Below, one piece after another: positions 33,478 through 48,102 of a stretch of DNA of 64,000 nucleotides (the first letter of the stretch is position 1; every line of letters starts with the position of its first letter). Below the pieces are notes generated by a model. The model made no database searches, was not told where the DNA came from, and saw only the letters and a list, made by a program, of their open reading frames with translations. The stretch comes from Embiotoca jacksoni (lineage: Eukaryota > Chordata > Actinopteri > Embiotocidae). Where the stretch lies: NCBI GenBank assembly GCA_022577435.1, contig JAKOON010000006.1, positions 6,324,501 through 6,388,500 of the forward strand, written 5' to 3'. Position numbers and translations under genes: made by a program.

Positions 33478-36400
33478 GTAAGACTAAATATGATCTCCAT
33501 ATAGAAGGGATGCAGTTTGACATGCTTAGTGTGTTTGTTTCTGTGTTGTAATTGTAGTTCTGGCACTTCAGCACCCCAGATGAACTTCTTTTTGAAAATA
33601 AACAGGCTCATAATGGCCTACAAATCATTTTTGTCCCACACTCTGGCAAGTGTATTGGAAAACAATGACTTCACTCTCACATGCTTACAGATCTGTGAGT
33701 GTGGGGGGATCTGTGAAATGTTTTACTCTTTCTCAACCGCTCATTGCAGAACAAGGTCCTATAAGGGCATGGAGACCATGGACACAGAGGGGAGGCTCAA
33801 GAAATCTGTAGGGAAAATTACTGAAACTGATTTCTCTAGCAAACACTTTGTTGTGCTATTGACACACTCCTAACCGGTGTGCTTGTTTAGTACAGACAGT
33901 AGTGTGGCAAAAAATTTAATAGTCAGTTCATAGATTTGGGTTCATTGGAGCAAAGCAGCGGTCAGAGAATTGACACAGTATTGCCTATTAGTAATTGCAG
34001 TATTATCCCTTTTAGAAGGGCGACAATATATCCACTATTTACTCCACAGGACCCATTAAGCAGGCATGTTGTTTGGACAAGTACCATATTGTGAGTGCTT
34101 AAATTCTTGTGCTACATTCAAGTTGAAGTCGATCCCAGTCTTGTAAACTGGGACAACGGTGAGTTTTATATGAACATCCTGAGCTTGAGTTGTATTCAAA
34201 GTTGTAAATTTGTCCAGTGTTATTGTACGAGTTATAGACATTATTTTAAAACTACTTTAACAGTGCAATAATTATATACAAGTTTCCTTTTAAAGACGTG
34301 TTATATTGTTACTACTCCTCCATGTGTGGATGCTATCAGAAGGAGTTAAAGTAGTTCACAAAAGGGTTGCTAAAATTAGTTGTTTGCTAAAATGTGCAGA
34401 CCAATGGTGATTTCACAGGGAGGCTGTAAACAGTAAACACTGAAATTTGTATTCATACATTAAAATAACTGTTAGCTAAAATAAATCAGCTTTAGTTCTG
34501 TTAATCATTTATCACTGTGAATATTTCCACTGTAAATTTTTACAAAAAAACAACAACATTATCAGTTTAAGTGTTCCTGTGATATGATGTCATGAACAGT
34601 GTCGTGGGCTGTGTAGTGTAATATAGACTCTCACAGCCCCTTTATGACAGTAGAAAAAACAGACGTATGGTAAAATAGCATTGGATGTAAAGCCTAAGCA
34701 CTCAGCTGTGATGCTGAGTGTTTGATGTGTCATACATTCTGGTTTTATCTTTGTCCCTGAAAAGCCTATCAGATCTGTATTCCTAAAGATTTTCAGCTGT
34801 TATCATTGCATTATTTCTATACGAATTGCGTAGTGGCTTTGGAGCGACTCTTTGTCGTGACTAATGTTGACATCACTCCATCAGCTGCCAAAAATAAGAG
34901 GTCACAGTCTAGCATTGGGACATGGAAAACCAGTGCAGCATCTATCCCCGGCTCCAGTTTCAATCTTAGCATGACTCTGAATATCCAAAAAAGCTGGGTC
35001 TTGGAAGTAAAAAAGTTGTGGATTTCAGCCATAAAAGTAGAAGGCGCCAAGGCAATCCATCCACCATATGGCAAAGGCTGGCCTCTTTGACAGCACCAAA
35101 GGGTTTTCATCATGGGGTGTATTGACATACTTTATGTTGCCAATTCACTGCAGAAAATGTACCGTGGAGAAGGTCATGATGACAAAAATGAAATTATGCC
35201 GTTAAAATTAACATTGCTATCCCCTAGAGTGGTTACATGTAGTAACCACTGTCAAGATGTTGTATAAATAAAAGGCCCAAACCCTTGAATATCATAGAAT
35301 AGAATAGAAGAGAATTACAGCACTGATGTTATTATCCCTTAGTGGACAATGGCAGCAGCAACCTGGAATGATCTCTGTCAAGATATTGTACTAACTAATG
35401 ATTATGTCCCCGGTGGGCCATGTTGTTGTTGCTGCAGATTGAGTTTGTAAAATGAACCCATCTGGTTTGCATAATGGCTCGAGATTAACCTGATATTGGG
35501 CTTTGTTGCTGTGTTTATTTGTTTTAGCAACAAGGCTTTATCCTGACCTCAGGGCCAAACTGGCTCAACAATCGTTTATCTGGCAGCAGACAACTTGGCA
35601 ACATCACCCCGCAGTGCTCCCTCTTTCTCTTTCTGCCTCTCTGTCTGTATTTGGTAATTAAATGTGCATCTTTTGGTTGCTGTTTATGAACAAAATAACT
35701 TCATTAAACAGAGTGTGTGCACAGTATTTTGATATTATAACACACAATGTTTATGGCAGCAGAGAAAGAAACTCTGTTCAATGGACAGGCCTGAGAAATA
35801 GGATGCAGACTGGGTGAAAGAGGGGGTTTGAAAAGAGAGCAAAGAAAGGGGTAGGAGGGATGTAAGAGTTCAAACAGTGTGGGAACCACATCCCATCTCA
35901 AAAAACAGGAAGTTGAGAGGAATGTAACAGAAACCTCAAAAATGGGAATGACAGAAATGAAACCATCTGAGAACACACAAACCACCAAAATGCCCTGAAA
36001 AGTGTTGCCTCTCCGAGGCGACTGAAGTTGCACTGCACTTGTTTTTACTCTGCCATTTTGCGGTTGTTATTGCCATCCCGAGCCAGATGCTTTTGTTCAT
36101 TCAGTGAGGCCTCGTGAAGATGTCATTGTCTTACCACGGTACAATGTTTCATTGTGATACTCTGCCAAGGAGACAGAACACAGCGATGTGCGCTGCTGCT
36201 AGCTGGGAATGCCAGAGTGCATCAGTGTGAGATGCATTTCCATTACACGCATGGCCGTCAATGCGCTCTCTGCAAACCCAACAGGAAGTGATTTTGACAA
36301 GCTAATTGGGTACTAACTGGAAAATAGATGTAAGCACAAGTCATAAGACGTTATTAAGGCTGGAGCTGGAAGCCAGGCGGAGGGCTGAGGCTGATTGTGC

Positions 36401-39400
36401 TGAATCTATCCAGCATCTATACGCCTGTACAACCTCACTCATGTAAGCGTTACTCACATTTCATGTCATGTGAATGCTGTCATCCCTTACACGCTCATTG
36501 TAAACTTGATTTAACAAGTTTCAGCTATACGAACCTCTTCATGAGACATGTTTATGATGTGTAGAAAGTATTTACTTTATCCTACATTACCCAATGGGAT
36601 CTCTCTGTTCGGTATTACACCTAAGACCAGACACAACACATGAAAACCTGCCTCACATCCACCTGTTGACACGCCTTTGTACCCTCGCTCAAACACACAA
36701 TCACAGTCCCTGTGTGTCTCATGAGCTCACCCCTCATTAAGTCTTTAACAAGGTCTGTTTGTGGGGATTGTAACAAGGTATGTTTGGGACTAATGGGCCA
36801 GCCGGGAAATTTCTTGGGGTTCTTGTCAGATGAGAACCAACCTCAGACAGGGAACCACACCCGGTGCCAAGATAAAAGACAGGCAGGAGGAAATGAAAAC
36901 ATACTGAGTTAAGAACTGCAGAAAGGGATTTTACAAGTTTTGGAACTTCTAAGAAGAAACAGGAGTGAGAGATGGCAGAGGACAGACGGGGCCGGATTGT
37001 TCAACACTCAGCTTGTTTTACTGGAGTCGAACCACCTGGGGTCAGTGTGAGGCTTGTTATCACAGTGTCAGCATTTGTCAATGAACACTGCAGATTGGAG
37101 GACCTCACAGAAAATATTAAGTCGGAAATTAATGGTGGAGATGATACCAAAGAGATGCACACAGTGTGTAAAACAAGACTATTTCAAGTGCAGAAAGTAA
37201 AAGAAGAGACAGGAGGAACCGAGGGTGAAAGAGTCTGCAGCGGTTATAAAGGAAGATGAAAGAGAACTGAGCAAAATCAAAATGAGCAAAGTTTACAGAG
37301 TTTCTCAGTTCTTTTAGTATGAGATAGTTTAGATGAACTGAGTCAGTTTGGCTTTAACTGTTTGTCACAAATTAGTATTCATTATAAGTTTTCTGCAATT
37401 TTTCCTTTAAATCATATTTTCATTTATATTGAAGTATATTATGGATCAAGATCACTTGGTTGACCTTTATGTAGGTGAAAATAAAGCTCTCATTCCTCTG
37501 CCAAGAATGTTTGAGTTACAAGCTGCATTCTCCTTTATTTTTTAAAAACTGATTAAATGATAGAGAAAATCCGAAGAAATGGGAAGTTGTTTTTTAAGTA
37601 TGTTTCGGTCATTTCTGTCAAATAAGCATCCCCACACCGACTCATCAGCTTATCTAATACACTGCACATTTTTCCGTGAAAATAAATATATAAATATGGA
37701 ATGATGTTTTTTGGCATCTAGCTGCACTGCTCTGCTCCCTTTCTCATCCTCTGATAATCGAGAGGTGGTAAGGGAGATAACGTTTCTCTAGAGGCAGAAG
37801 TGTACACAGATGGACCCCCGGTGGTACTCAAGCACCTGTCCTTTTGGATTCTGATCAGATTAGTGTCCGTTTTGTAATTTCTTTCACTGGTGACAGAGAG
37901 GTAACAACGTGAAGAAAAATCCCAATGCAACCAGTTATCCTTAGACAATTGGCCTCCAGTAACTGAACTGCTTAGTTAGGTAACTGGCTTAACCAGCGTT
38001 AACTGTTAGCCTGTGCGTGAGGCATTTAGGCAACATCTGTAAATTGTACCATTTACCTGTAGTCTGCATGTAGGGAACATCTTTTAATTCCCTATACAGA
38101 AGTTAAGCTGGGTTACACTCTGTAAACTACATGAGTCTACAATCGGTCACAAACTGTGCCACTTACAACTGCAAGTAAAATCTCAACCTGTGGGAAGCAC
38201 TGTATGGCCTAAATGTATGATTGAGTCTTACCCCGTGACACAACCTTGGTGAAGATGAAAGGAAGCCATGCAACATGGTATGTCATCAGCTACTGTGGAG
38301 AAGAACTGCTCTCTTAGTCCTGCTTGCCACAGAGTAGGACATGTCGCTAGACTGTAGTGAGGTCACCAGAACCGTCCAGAGCAAGGCACTGAGGAGGATG
38401 CTGGCGGAAAGCGGGAGGATGATCCTGCTCTTGAACGACCTCTTATCCTAATTCCTGCTGCTAAACATGGACCTTGGTTGATTATTTAATTTATTTAGAG
38501 AACAGCTTTTTTTAGTTTTTAGTTTTTTTTTTTATGATTTGTTGATTCCTAATAGTCATTTCACCACTAAAGTGTGCACATTTTAGCAAGCATTTTTTTT
38601 TCTTTGGTACCTGTTCTTGTGATAAATGTGGATATAGTGAATGCTATCTAAATTGATAATTTTGTAGAAATCTTTTGTGTATTGAAGGTCTGCATGAGTG
38701 TGTGAGCACCCCCACAATAACGAGATCATACTTATTTTTAGGGCCACAAATATAATGCTGCAAGAGTTGGTCTTTATTTTCTTAGGAGCTTTTTGAAATG
38801 ACTATATTTTCCCTTTACTGATTATTTAGCGTGATCATGCTCGTCTGGACTCAATGGTGCTGCTGCTGATGAAGCTGGACCAGTTGGACCAGGAAATTGA
38901 GAATGCCCTCAGTGCCACCTCCTCAAAGGACAGCACCCCCACCCTCCACCGACGACATCTGCTGGTACACGCATAACTTTGACACCTTGCTGGATTTGAC
39001 TGTACTTTCTGCTGTATTTAAAATGTGTCTTTACTTCAAGTGCACATCAACTTTTAATTGAAACACAACAACACATGGACCACAGTTTACAGTATGAATG
39101 GACACTGAGCATCATTCAACTGATAATTAAATGTGCACTGTGCTTTGCATCTATCAAGCTATTTTCCTCGTCATATGGAGGAATACATTGTTTTCTTCAA
39201 TACCTATATTGTCATGTTTGTTTTCTACAGGATTTTGATTTAGCATCCATGCCAGCAGCATCCCAAGTCCCCTCACATCCACAACCTCCTGCAGCCTTTT
39301 CCACAGGATCTGTACCAGCCCTCGGAGCAAAACCTAAGAGTGGGGTAAGTGTGTACAGTGTACATCAAAAGAGGGCTCTCGGCTGACAGTCATTGATCAC

Positions 39401-42400
39401 ATGTTGTGACAAATTTCCTTTAAGATCCGAGTGTTTTTTTCATTCTATACATTGCACTGGAGTGACTGCAAAATAAACAAGATGTTTAGAGAAACAAACA
39501 TCATAGCTGTGGTCCAACATCACTTTAGAAAGGTTAGTCAGAGATCTCGCCATAAGCAAACAGGACAACTATGAGCATACTGTATATGTCCTACGTTGCT
39601 ACCGCAATGCTTGCATGAGTCTATTATTATAATGCTAGTAAACAATTGGTAACATATTGAGTCCTACTGTGCTTGACTATTTGCCAAATCTGGCACTAGT
39701 GTTACCTTTTGAGAAACTTGGTGGCACTTGTGTCACTAGTCTGAAATTTTAGGCATGAGGCCTGCATAACCAACAAGACACAAGCTGACACAATAACACT
39801 GATTGTATTAGTAGAATCGAAGCCACTGGCCCTTGGATGAGTGCTCAATGGGCTCGAAACTCACTCTTAACCTTTCTGGATGTGGGAACCGACATACTGG
39901 CAGAGAGTGTTCACACGGACTGGTGGGGTGGTGAGCGGTGAGGTTATACAAGATGAGTCTACTTCTACCGATCCTAGCCTCTATTTCTAGCCTCTCCAGA
40001 CATGTTTTATGATATTTAAAAGTCATCCAAAAATCTGCTTTGAATACCTTTCTTTGTCTGCTCCTGGTTTTCCAAACAGCAAGCAGATGAATTTGTGGGA
40101 AGAAGCTGAAGGTGAAACTGAAACTCACATTTATTTAACTGTAAAATTAAACTAGCTACTTCATGAGAAATATATAATTTTATATTATGTGTTAACAACA
40201 TAATCAGCTGTGGCTGTTATCATTTTTAAGTATTTAAAAAAAAGTTTTTACCTTCTACTGTTTTTTGTGGAAAGTAACTAAAAGCATCAACATTAAGGGC
40301 ACACACACTCACACACGCACTCATCGAGTGAATCTCTCGATTGTAGGAATGTCCCTCATCTCCTAGGGCTTAGCCAAGCAGCCGTTAAAACTCTATAATT
40401 AGCTGGTTCCAAAGCTCTAGACCCCTTCACCCCAACAAAGGGGTCAGAAGGGGGGTCTTGGAGGTGAAAAGCCAGGGTCGGAGGGGGGAGAGGGAGGGGG
40501 GGCAAGGAGGGGACACGCTTCAAGTGAGACGTGTGTCTTTAAACCCCTTGCTTGCTCACTTAATGATTTTGTCAGCCTTGCCTTGTCCATTGCCTGCACT
40601 CGAATGGAAATGCAAAAAAAACTGATGTTAACTGCTCCAAGACACTTTATCTCGTGATGTAGTGATGCATAAAAGGATAACCCTACACGTCAAACAAACT
40701 GTCTCCGTTGCAAAACAGTCCCCTTATCACTACAGCTTTTACAGATGTCAGAACTCCTTCATAAAATGCATGTTTCACATTCCTGATTTATCTGTTTCAG
40801 TTTTGTATTGACGTTCCAGTGTCTTACTGCACGGCACAACTTTTCTGCTGTCACACGACAGAGGAATAGATCATTTAAGAGGCACAGATCAACTTACTCT
40901 GTGTTGTGTCATATATTAAGTCTGTGGCCAACTGTTTCCACAACCTCCATTCCTGCAGTAACCCAAGGTAACTCACTAAGCCTTGGTAAACAGTGCTTTC
41001 ACTGCGCCTAATAGAAGGCTTTTTACAGTGGAGGCCCCGTGGGGTGATTGATTAAGGCCGAAGAGATGATGACTTCACGAAGGGGATTCTCAGTAGTTAA
41101 TAGTTGCAGGGGGCAGTTGAGTCCTTTCAGACCTAAAATGTTGTGACGCCCCCTTAATCTTTTTAGCTAGACAATACAAATCCTTTAAATGATGTAAACA
41201 CAAGGCAGGTGTGAGAAGAGAGGAACCAGGGTTGAGGTGAAAGCTTCAATTCAACTAGACTTGACTGTTGGAGTTTTTGCAAGATGATGAGTTAATATTA
41301 AAGATACAATATATTATTATATACTGAAAGGAACAGAATATAATGATTATTTATTATGGTTTTAAATAACACCATACATAATGGGCACTCTTTAGTTGTA
41401 TGTAATCCTATGATATAATAGGAAATAACCTCATCGTCTCTCCTGGTATTAAACCATTATTCTGCATCCATGACAGCTTATATAGATTATGCTCTGCATT
41501 GGGTGACTGAATTACCAGAACTGCTTATAGTACAACAAATACACCACCACAAAAGGCATTGAAATTATGATCACGTTTAATTATCACCCCTCTGACACGG
41601 GCTAAACATTACAAGCTCCACAATAATGGGGTTTATCAAAGGGCTTTAGGATTACATTAAATTAGAAGATGCCCTCATTATTTTATTCACCCCATACTCA
41701 GTAAATAGACAGATCCAAACAATTAAGTCATACACTTTAAGTAAACGTTGCACTGTCAATGTTCACAATTGTTTAAACAGGCCTAAATGTGTTGCCTCTA
41801 ATGTATCTCAACATCAGTCCTGTCAAAAAGGCATTTCCATGTTTACACAGGCTACAGCAAACAACATATATCTTATTAGCAAACAATGGTGTAGCATATA
41901 CACAGAAATTGCAACCATACACAATAAGAAGTCAAGAAGACCAATTGCAACATGACCTTGACACTGCACTGCATATAAAGTACTCCGGTAAATAGGATCA
42001 TGCGGAAGACCAGTGTGAGGGTCAAATTTTGAAATCTTAAATATGACGAAGTAAAATATGCGCACAGTCACATTATTGCACTGTGAATTTATCCACTTCA
42101 TTATGTCCTACTATAAGAACTAGAGCTCTATGAAATCTGGATCACCACCAGATGTGGATCTCCAAATCATGCCGATCTAGAAAGTTAGGGGAAAGAAATG
42201 TGACTGTCTCGTCTGTCTTGTTAAACGCCTGCAGAAGACTGGCACCGTGCCCGCGCGCGCGCACGCGTTTCGACAGCGGTTCTACTTCTAGAATTCCCTG
42301 TGAATCACGAAGTGTTTATCATTTCGCATTTGCATTCCTTCCATCTTCATCTGGACACGCAGAGCAACACTTCGCTGCGATTGCACCAAGCACGCCCTCG

Positions 42401-45400
42401 TGCTTCTGTCTTTTATGTACCCGTGATGAATGCGAAGTGGTGCCACGTGGTCGTTCGGTATGTTTGCGACGGGTGGACGTTCACTCGGCCTTCACAGTGT
42501 CGTGCGCTCACTGTCGTGGATAAGCCATTGGGTTCTTGCGAGTACATTCCTGGCTCCTTGCTGGCTTAGCTGGTGGCTATTGTTAGCCTTCAGCAGGTGG
42601 CTGTTAATGTTGCATCAAATGTGGAGATAACATCGAGACCAGAGGATGTTGTGCCACAGCAGGTGTTTTTTTTGTTGTTTTTGTTTTTTTTCTTGTGCTG
42701 GAGCTGCTATTCTTTACTCGGAGTGTTTTTGTTGGCAGGTTTCTATTACCAGCTTAGTGTGGCAGGTGTCTTGCACTGTCGTTTGGCCTGAATTGTTGTG
42801 TTGCAACAGGTGGGTTTTATTTGCTTTATAGACTGATGTGGGTCAGTTGATGTAGCTGTATGCGTATGTATCGATGGCTGCAGCTCATGATTATTTTCAT
42901 TATTGTTTAATGTACTTATCGTTTTTAACCCGATTCATTTTTTTTTTCCATTATTTGGTTTGAAAAAAAAATCAGAAAATAGACCCAAAAAATGTCAGGC
43001 AGTATTTCAAAGGTCAAGCTGACATCTTCGCATCTCGTTTTCGCCAACTGTCTAAAATCCAAAGGCATTTTCGTTTACAGTCCCGTTATACAAAGACAGT
43101 AGAAAGTTTAAAATATTAATGCTGCACAATCTCAAACCATCGAGCGGTGGCAACTTTTGCAGCGAAACAATTACTGAAGCAAATCAACAGTTGTTAGTTG
43201 TCTCTTGTTTACTTTCCCACACAGAAGGGTTTGCTTCTCTACCTTGAATATATTCTTTATGGAGTTTGTTCTAGCTTCAGTGATTTTAATCATCAAAGGT
43301 GCCGTATGTCTGACTTTGGTCCCTTTCTTTTTTTTTTTGTAACTGATGATAATAAAGTTATATTGTAATGACCTAGCGGTGGATCGATGGAAAATTTTTT
43401 TTTTTAAAAAGGCAAGTAGTTAAGCCTCTAGTTTACATTATCGCTTGCCTTTTTGAGTTTTTAGCAACATCTGAGTATTACAAGACGGGACGAGCCGAGG
43501 CTCGCTGGTTAGCGTGCTAACTCCCGCGGACAAAAATTCTTGGGGCGTAACTGACATAACTTCAAAACTGCTCCTTTACATTGTGTTGATAATTTTAGTT
43601 CATTTTTAAATGCTTTTACCTAAAAAAATATGTATATATATTTAGCCTTTGAAGCACTGGCATATTTATTAGTCTAGCCATCATTAATTTGTGCACACCG
43701 TGAGTGTAATCTGTCGTTACCAAATGAAGCCGTGCACAGTTTGTGAGCCATTTGTTATGCGACTCTATTTTTAGAGCCCCGTAGCAGCGGAGGATGTGCC
43801 AAGCCACAGAGGCGGGTGGAGACAGCTGACCACCTTCCTCTGAATGTTACAGTCGGAAACAACATATCAGTCACCTTCTGTGCTGGCTGTTCCCGGCAGC
43901 AAGACATATGATCAGAAGCCCCTGAAGACATCAAGAAGCTCCTGAACAAAGCCCGTGGCGGTCTGTTAAATTTAGCACAGGGGGGGTGTTTTGTATGACG
44001 TGCATATGGTGACAGCGAAGGTGCTGCCCCGTACCAGCCTTCATCCTCTCCGTCTTTGGTAAACATTCCTTAAAAGGGCACCCTTTAACCCCATTGTTTG
44101 GATCTGTATTCTGTCACCGCAGCAACAGACTCCAAATACAGCTTCTGTCACCTCCTCTGGTGGTTTCGCTGCCAGTGAATCCTGGAAGTACCAAACTTCC
44201 AATCCGGTCCAGGGATGTTTTCAGGGGGGGGAGGGGGGAGATGATTGATTGAGAGATATTTTTATTTCAGAATGACGGGAAGACTTTATTCCCTGTCAGT
44301 AGATTATGTATGAATATAGTTCTTTATCTGTCTGCGGTCCATTTGGACAATAGACGTGCCTGTGGTTTGCGTGCTAAGGTCACTAGCAGATCTCTGCTCT
44401 GTCCTTCCTCCGTGTTCCGGTTTGGCAGCCTCACAGTCCCCAAACATCCTTCATCGAAACTACACCTTCTCGATGTCTCAGTCAGATAAAAGATGTACTT
44501 TTCTGCTACTTTCACTGCCTTTTATTTATTTTTTACATTTGCTCCCACTCTGTCGCACTCCTATCCCTGTTCAATAGTCAACACAACGTGCCACAAGCAC
44601 AGATATGTTTGCCTAAATTCCACCCACATAGTTGATTTAAAGACTGTAGTAGGCCATAATGAGTCAGCGAGCTATGAAAGCAACCACCATTCAGTCTGAC
44701 ACGGGCTGCCAGTGGTGGTCATGGCCAAGCTAGCCGCTTTGTGTAGTGTCATTGTCCCCAAGGTCACTCCTCTGCTGAGCACAGCTGTAACAAGGGGAGA
44801 AGCACAGACCCACTGGGGTTTACAAAAAGAGGGTAAGAAAAAAGAAAAGGCTTATGGTTGGAGCAGGATGTAGAAAATAAACTCAACCCCCACAAGGAAA
44901 TCTTGTTTTTCCTGTCGATTCAAGGCTATGGCCGCTGCATAAAGCACTCCAGCGGACGAGAGAAGGATACACTGGATTAACATAGAACACAGAAATTAAA
45001 ATCGAACAGAATGCAGAGCCAAACTCTTCCATCATTATATTTATTGACAGCGCCCACATGTATCAGCCTGATGCGGTGTGCATACCGAACATTTGGTCGA
45101 AATGTATTTGAGCTATTATGCGCTTAATCATTTCACAGAGTTTTTTTTTTAAAAATTTTAACATCTTTGTGTACGTGAAATATCACATAAATCTGTGTTC
45201 ACACCCTGTGCTCAATGGCAACTCTCTTTGTTTTTATTACAACATACTGTGGCACGGCGCCTAAATGACATCAACTTAATCACCAGTGATTTATCGTCTC
45301 CATATGGATTTTGTTTCTTTTTTTCATTTTTTTTTTTTACTTAAATGAATCATACTTCTACATCCAACATTAAATCATCACTCCGCTATGTTTTGCTGAT

Positions 45401-48040
45401 GAGTACTAGCTGCTTGTATTAAAGGCATCCACTGAGTCAATGAAGCAGAACGTTAATCCATTACGTAAAGGAGACAGTAAAAAAGCACAGGGAATAGTTG
45501 CTCGATGATGGTACTTGTTGACAGTAAATCTTCAGGATGACTGGAAAATGCAAGCATCTGGAAACACCCCTGCAGCCTGCTGATAATGAAGCGCCATAAA
45601 TCAGAGAAGGAACAAACAAACTGAATGCACTCTTAGAAACGCATAGAACACGCGCACATATGTACGCAGGAATGCACTGTAACACCAGGTGCAGCCACAT
45701 TTATTCAGGCGTGTGGTTTAAGGTTTTAATTGGGACATTCGGCTCAAGCATGTGTTCACATTTTTGTTTTGAACGTGCGTCCTCATTCATGTTTGCCTTG
45801 AAGTTACATCAACTCAGTCAAAATACACTTGAGTGTCTTGCTCAATTAATCATCTCCGCCCTCAGGTTTCATGTCTGGATGAAGGAATTTGTTCATCTCA
45901 TTAAGTGTGTTTATTTTGTATTTATAGCCAAATATCTTGTGGCGCAAAATGTACCTGCGCAGAGTTTATATTTAGGTCACGCAGCGAGGCTCCACTGACC
46001 TGGTTTGGCTGAAGGAAATGTCCTGTATAGTGCATAGTTAAGTAGGGTATGCATTCTTCATAGATGTTACAAAACTGTGACCCAGGAAGGTGTCGCCCAC
46101 TCGTCCTGCTGCTAAGTCAGTAAGCAATGTTTCTGCCACAGTCCTGCTACGGGGCCACCACAGTCTTCTGCAGACGACTGTCTAATCCTTCTTGTTAACC
46201 CACTCTCTGCTTTCGCCCAAATGTCAGCAGCTAATCCACAGCCTCGCATTGTTGTTGCAGTTGGGATCTGAAGCTTATCCCTATTAACTTTGCTCCATAA
46301 GCCACAAATTCAACGCAGCGAACAGGAACAGGTGACACATTTTGTCTCTTAATGAGTGTAGCGAGGGGGAACGATGTGAATAAAACTGTTTCGTGGTTTA
46401 AGCAAGGATTGACGTGCTATTCATCCTTCATTTTTCAAACCATTTATGGAGCTACTCAGTAACACATTCACTAAACAAACAACCCATTTTTGTCGGATTC
46501 ATGGGTTGATTAATTACCTATTTAAGAGTTTGATATATTTCTGTGGGCTACTGAGCTCCTTTTTCTGGCTAAAACTGTTTTATTTAGAGAACCACAAGAA
46601 GGGAAACAAATTGCATCAGTATATTCTCTTCATTTTCATACATCGGCCTTTAGTGTGGTTATTTCTTCTCTCAACACACTTACATTAAGCTGCCTACCTT
46701 TGCTCCACGTTATCCTTTTTTCTTTTTTTCTCTTAACCCAAATGACTTCAAAATAGCGGATGTCTCATTTTGTATTTGGCGTCACTGGCACTGACGCTGA
46801 TGAGATTTAGTCCAGTGGATAGTGAGTAAAAGTTATGCGTTTTAAAAGGAAAACTTAGTGTGGATGTTGCCTAGGTATCAAAATGTAGTACTGATTGACA
46901 AGGCATTTTTAATACTTTATGTTGTCAAGGCAATGTGGTTGCTGCCATAAAAGTATCCAAGTTCGGTGTGCAGTCCTATTTATATCTGTACATGGAAAAA
47001 GGTGACCTACGTGTAAGAATGACCTGAGAAGTGGAGTGTGGTAATGACCAGTTTGTCTGCCATTACTGACAAGTCAAGAATTATAGTCTTGCCCAGTGTT
47101 GGATTCTAAGAGCCAGTTCACAGTTTATGCTCCAGGGGTCGTGCACTACATCCCCCCAGAACATGCCCAAAACCAGAAGCCCGTCCCTCTGCCTTACTCG
47201 TGTAAACAATGACAAATCTGTGTGTGCATCTCAGACTCTCTCTGTTGACATCACCCGATAGAGAACATGACTCGGGACTCAAGGTTGAATTAGGGAACAA
47301 GGTCTCAGTTGTCAGTCACATTGTGTGTACACAGAGTGTATGGTAAAATCATGAACTTCCGAACACAACTAAAGATTGAGTGTGCACTTTTCCCTGCTAT
47401 AGATTTGACCTGTGCTTTTAGTGTAATACATGTCAATAAAGGTAAGAGACATTTTCAAGCATCACCAAATTTCGTTAACAGATGTTTTCTTTTCGAAAAG
47501 CTGTTAAATGCAACATCTGGAGCCAAATATACGTTTTCTGCAGGAAATGTTCCAACGCATCATTACACCAAGTCACCATATCACTTCCTGTTGACACACT
47601 CCAAGTGTGACATATGGAGACTATTAAAATGTAGAAGGGGGATGCAGGGGAAAAATGAGAAAGTATGATGGGTGTGGGGTTTGACTTTTCCTCAAGAAGA
47701 AGGCTAAAATGAAATTGTTTCCCACGTTTCCCAGCACACGTGCACTCCTGGGTCGACAGAGCATGGAAAATAAATTCCTTTGTAAATGCAGGGCAGAAAG
47801 AGCACATTCATGCCAGTCAAAAAAACAGAAATGAGCTCCAGATAACATCTCCAAGGGTCCTGGACGGGCGTGCACGTACACTCACACACGTCTCTCCTCA
47901 CACACATCTTGTGCTGGAGACGCTAGCTTACCTGACCATAAGCCATCTGCACCAATTTTGCCTTTTGCTTTAAGTGGTGGAGAAAAAGTTTTGGGTTAGT
48001 CTGAGCCCCCTAATCCTTGGCCTGCACAGACCATGGGTGG

Positions 48041-48102
<62 letters not shown>

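Noticed and set aside
33517..33873. 118-codon plus-strand frame after the large dlc1 exon
   Set aside because: It lies in the intron, has no known motif, and is in a different frame from the exon read-through, which stops at 33504.
36972..37259. 95-codon plus-strand frame (MAEDRRGR start) in a dlc1 intron
   Set aside because: It looks protein-like in composition, but there are no known motifs, no supporting splice sites and no poly(A) signal close by, so it is indistinguishable from a chance frame.
38320..38470. Possible LINE reverse-transcriptase C-terminal fragment
   Set aside because: Only a few residues around GRMILLLNDLL resemble such elements, and the frame stops at once. Too weak to call.
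42152..42523. 123-codon plus-strand frame in the CpG-rich patch
   Set aside because: High GC lowers stop-codon frequency. Two other frames are open over the same bases and none shows a domain.
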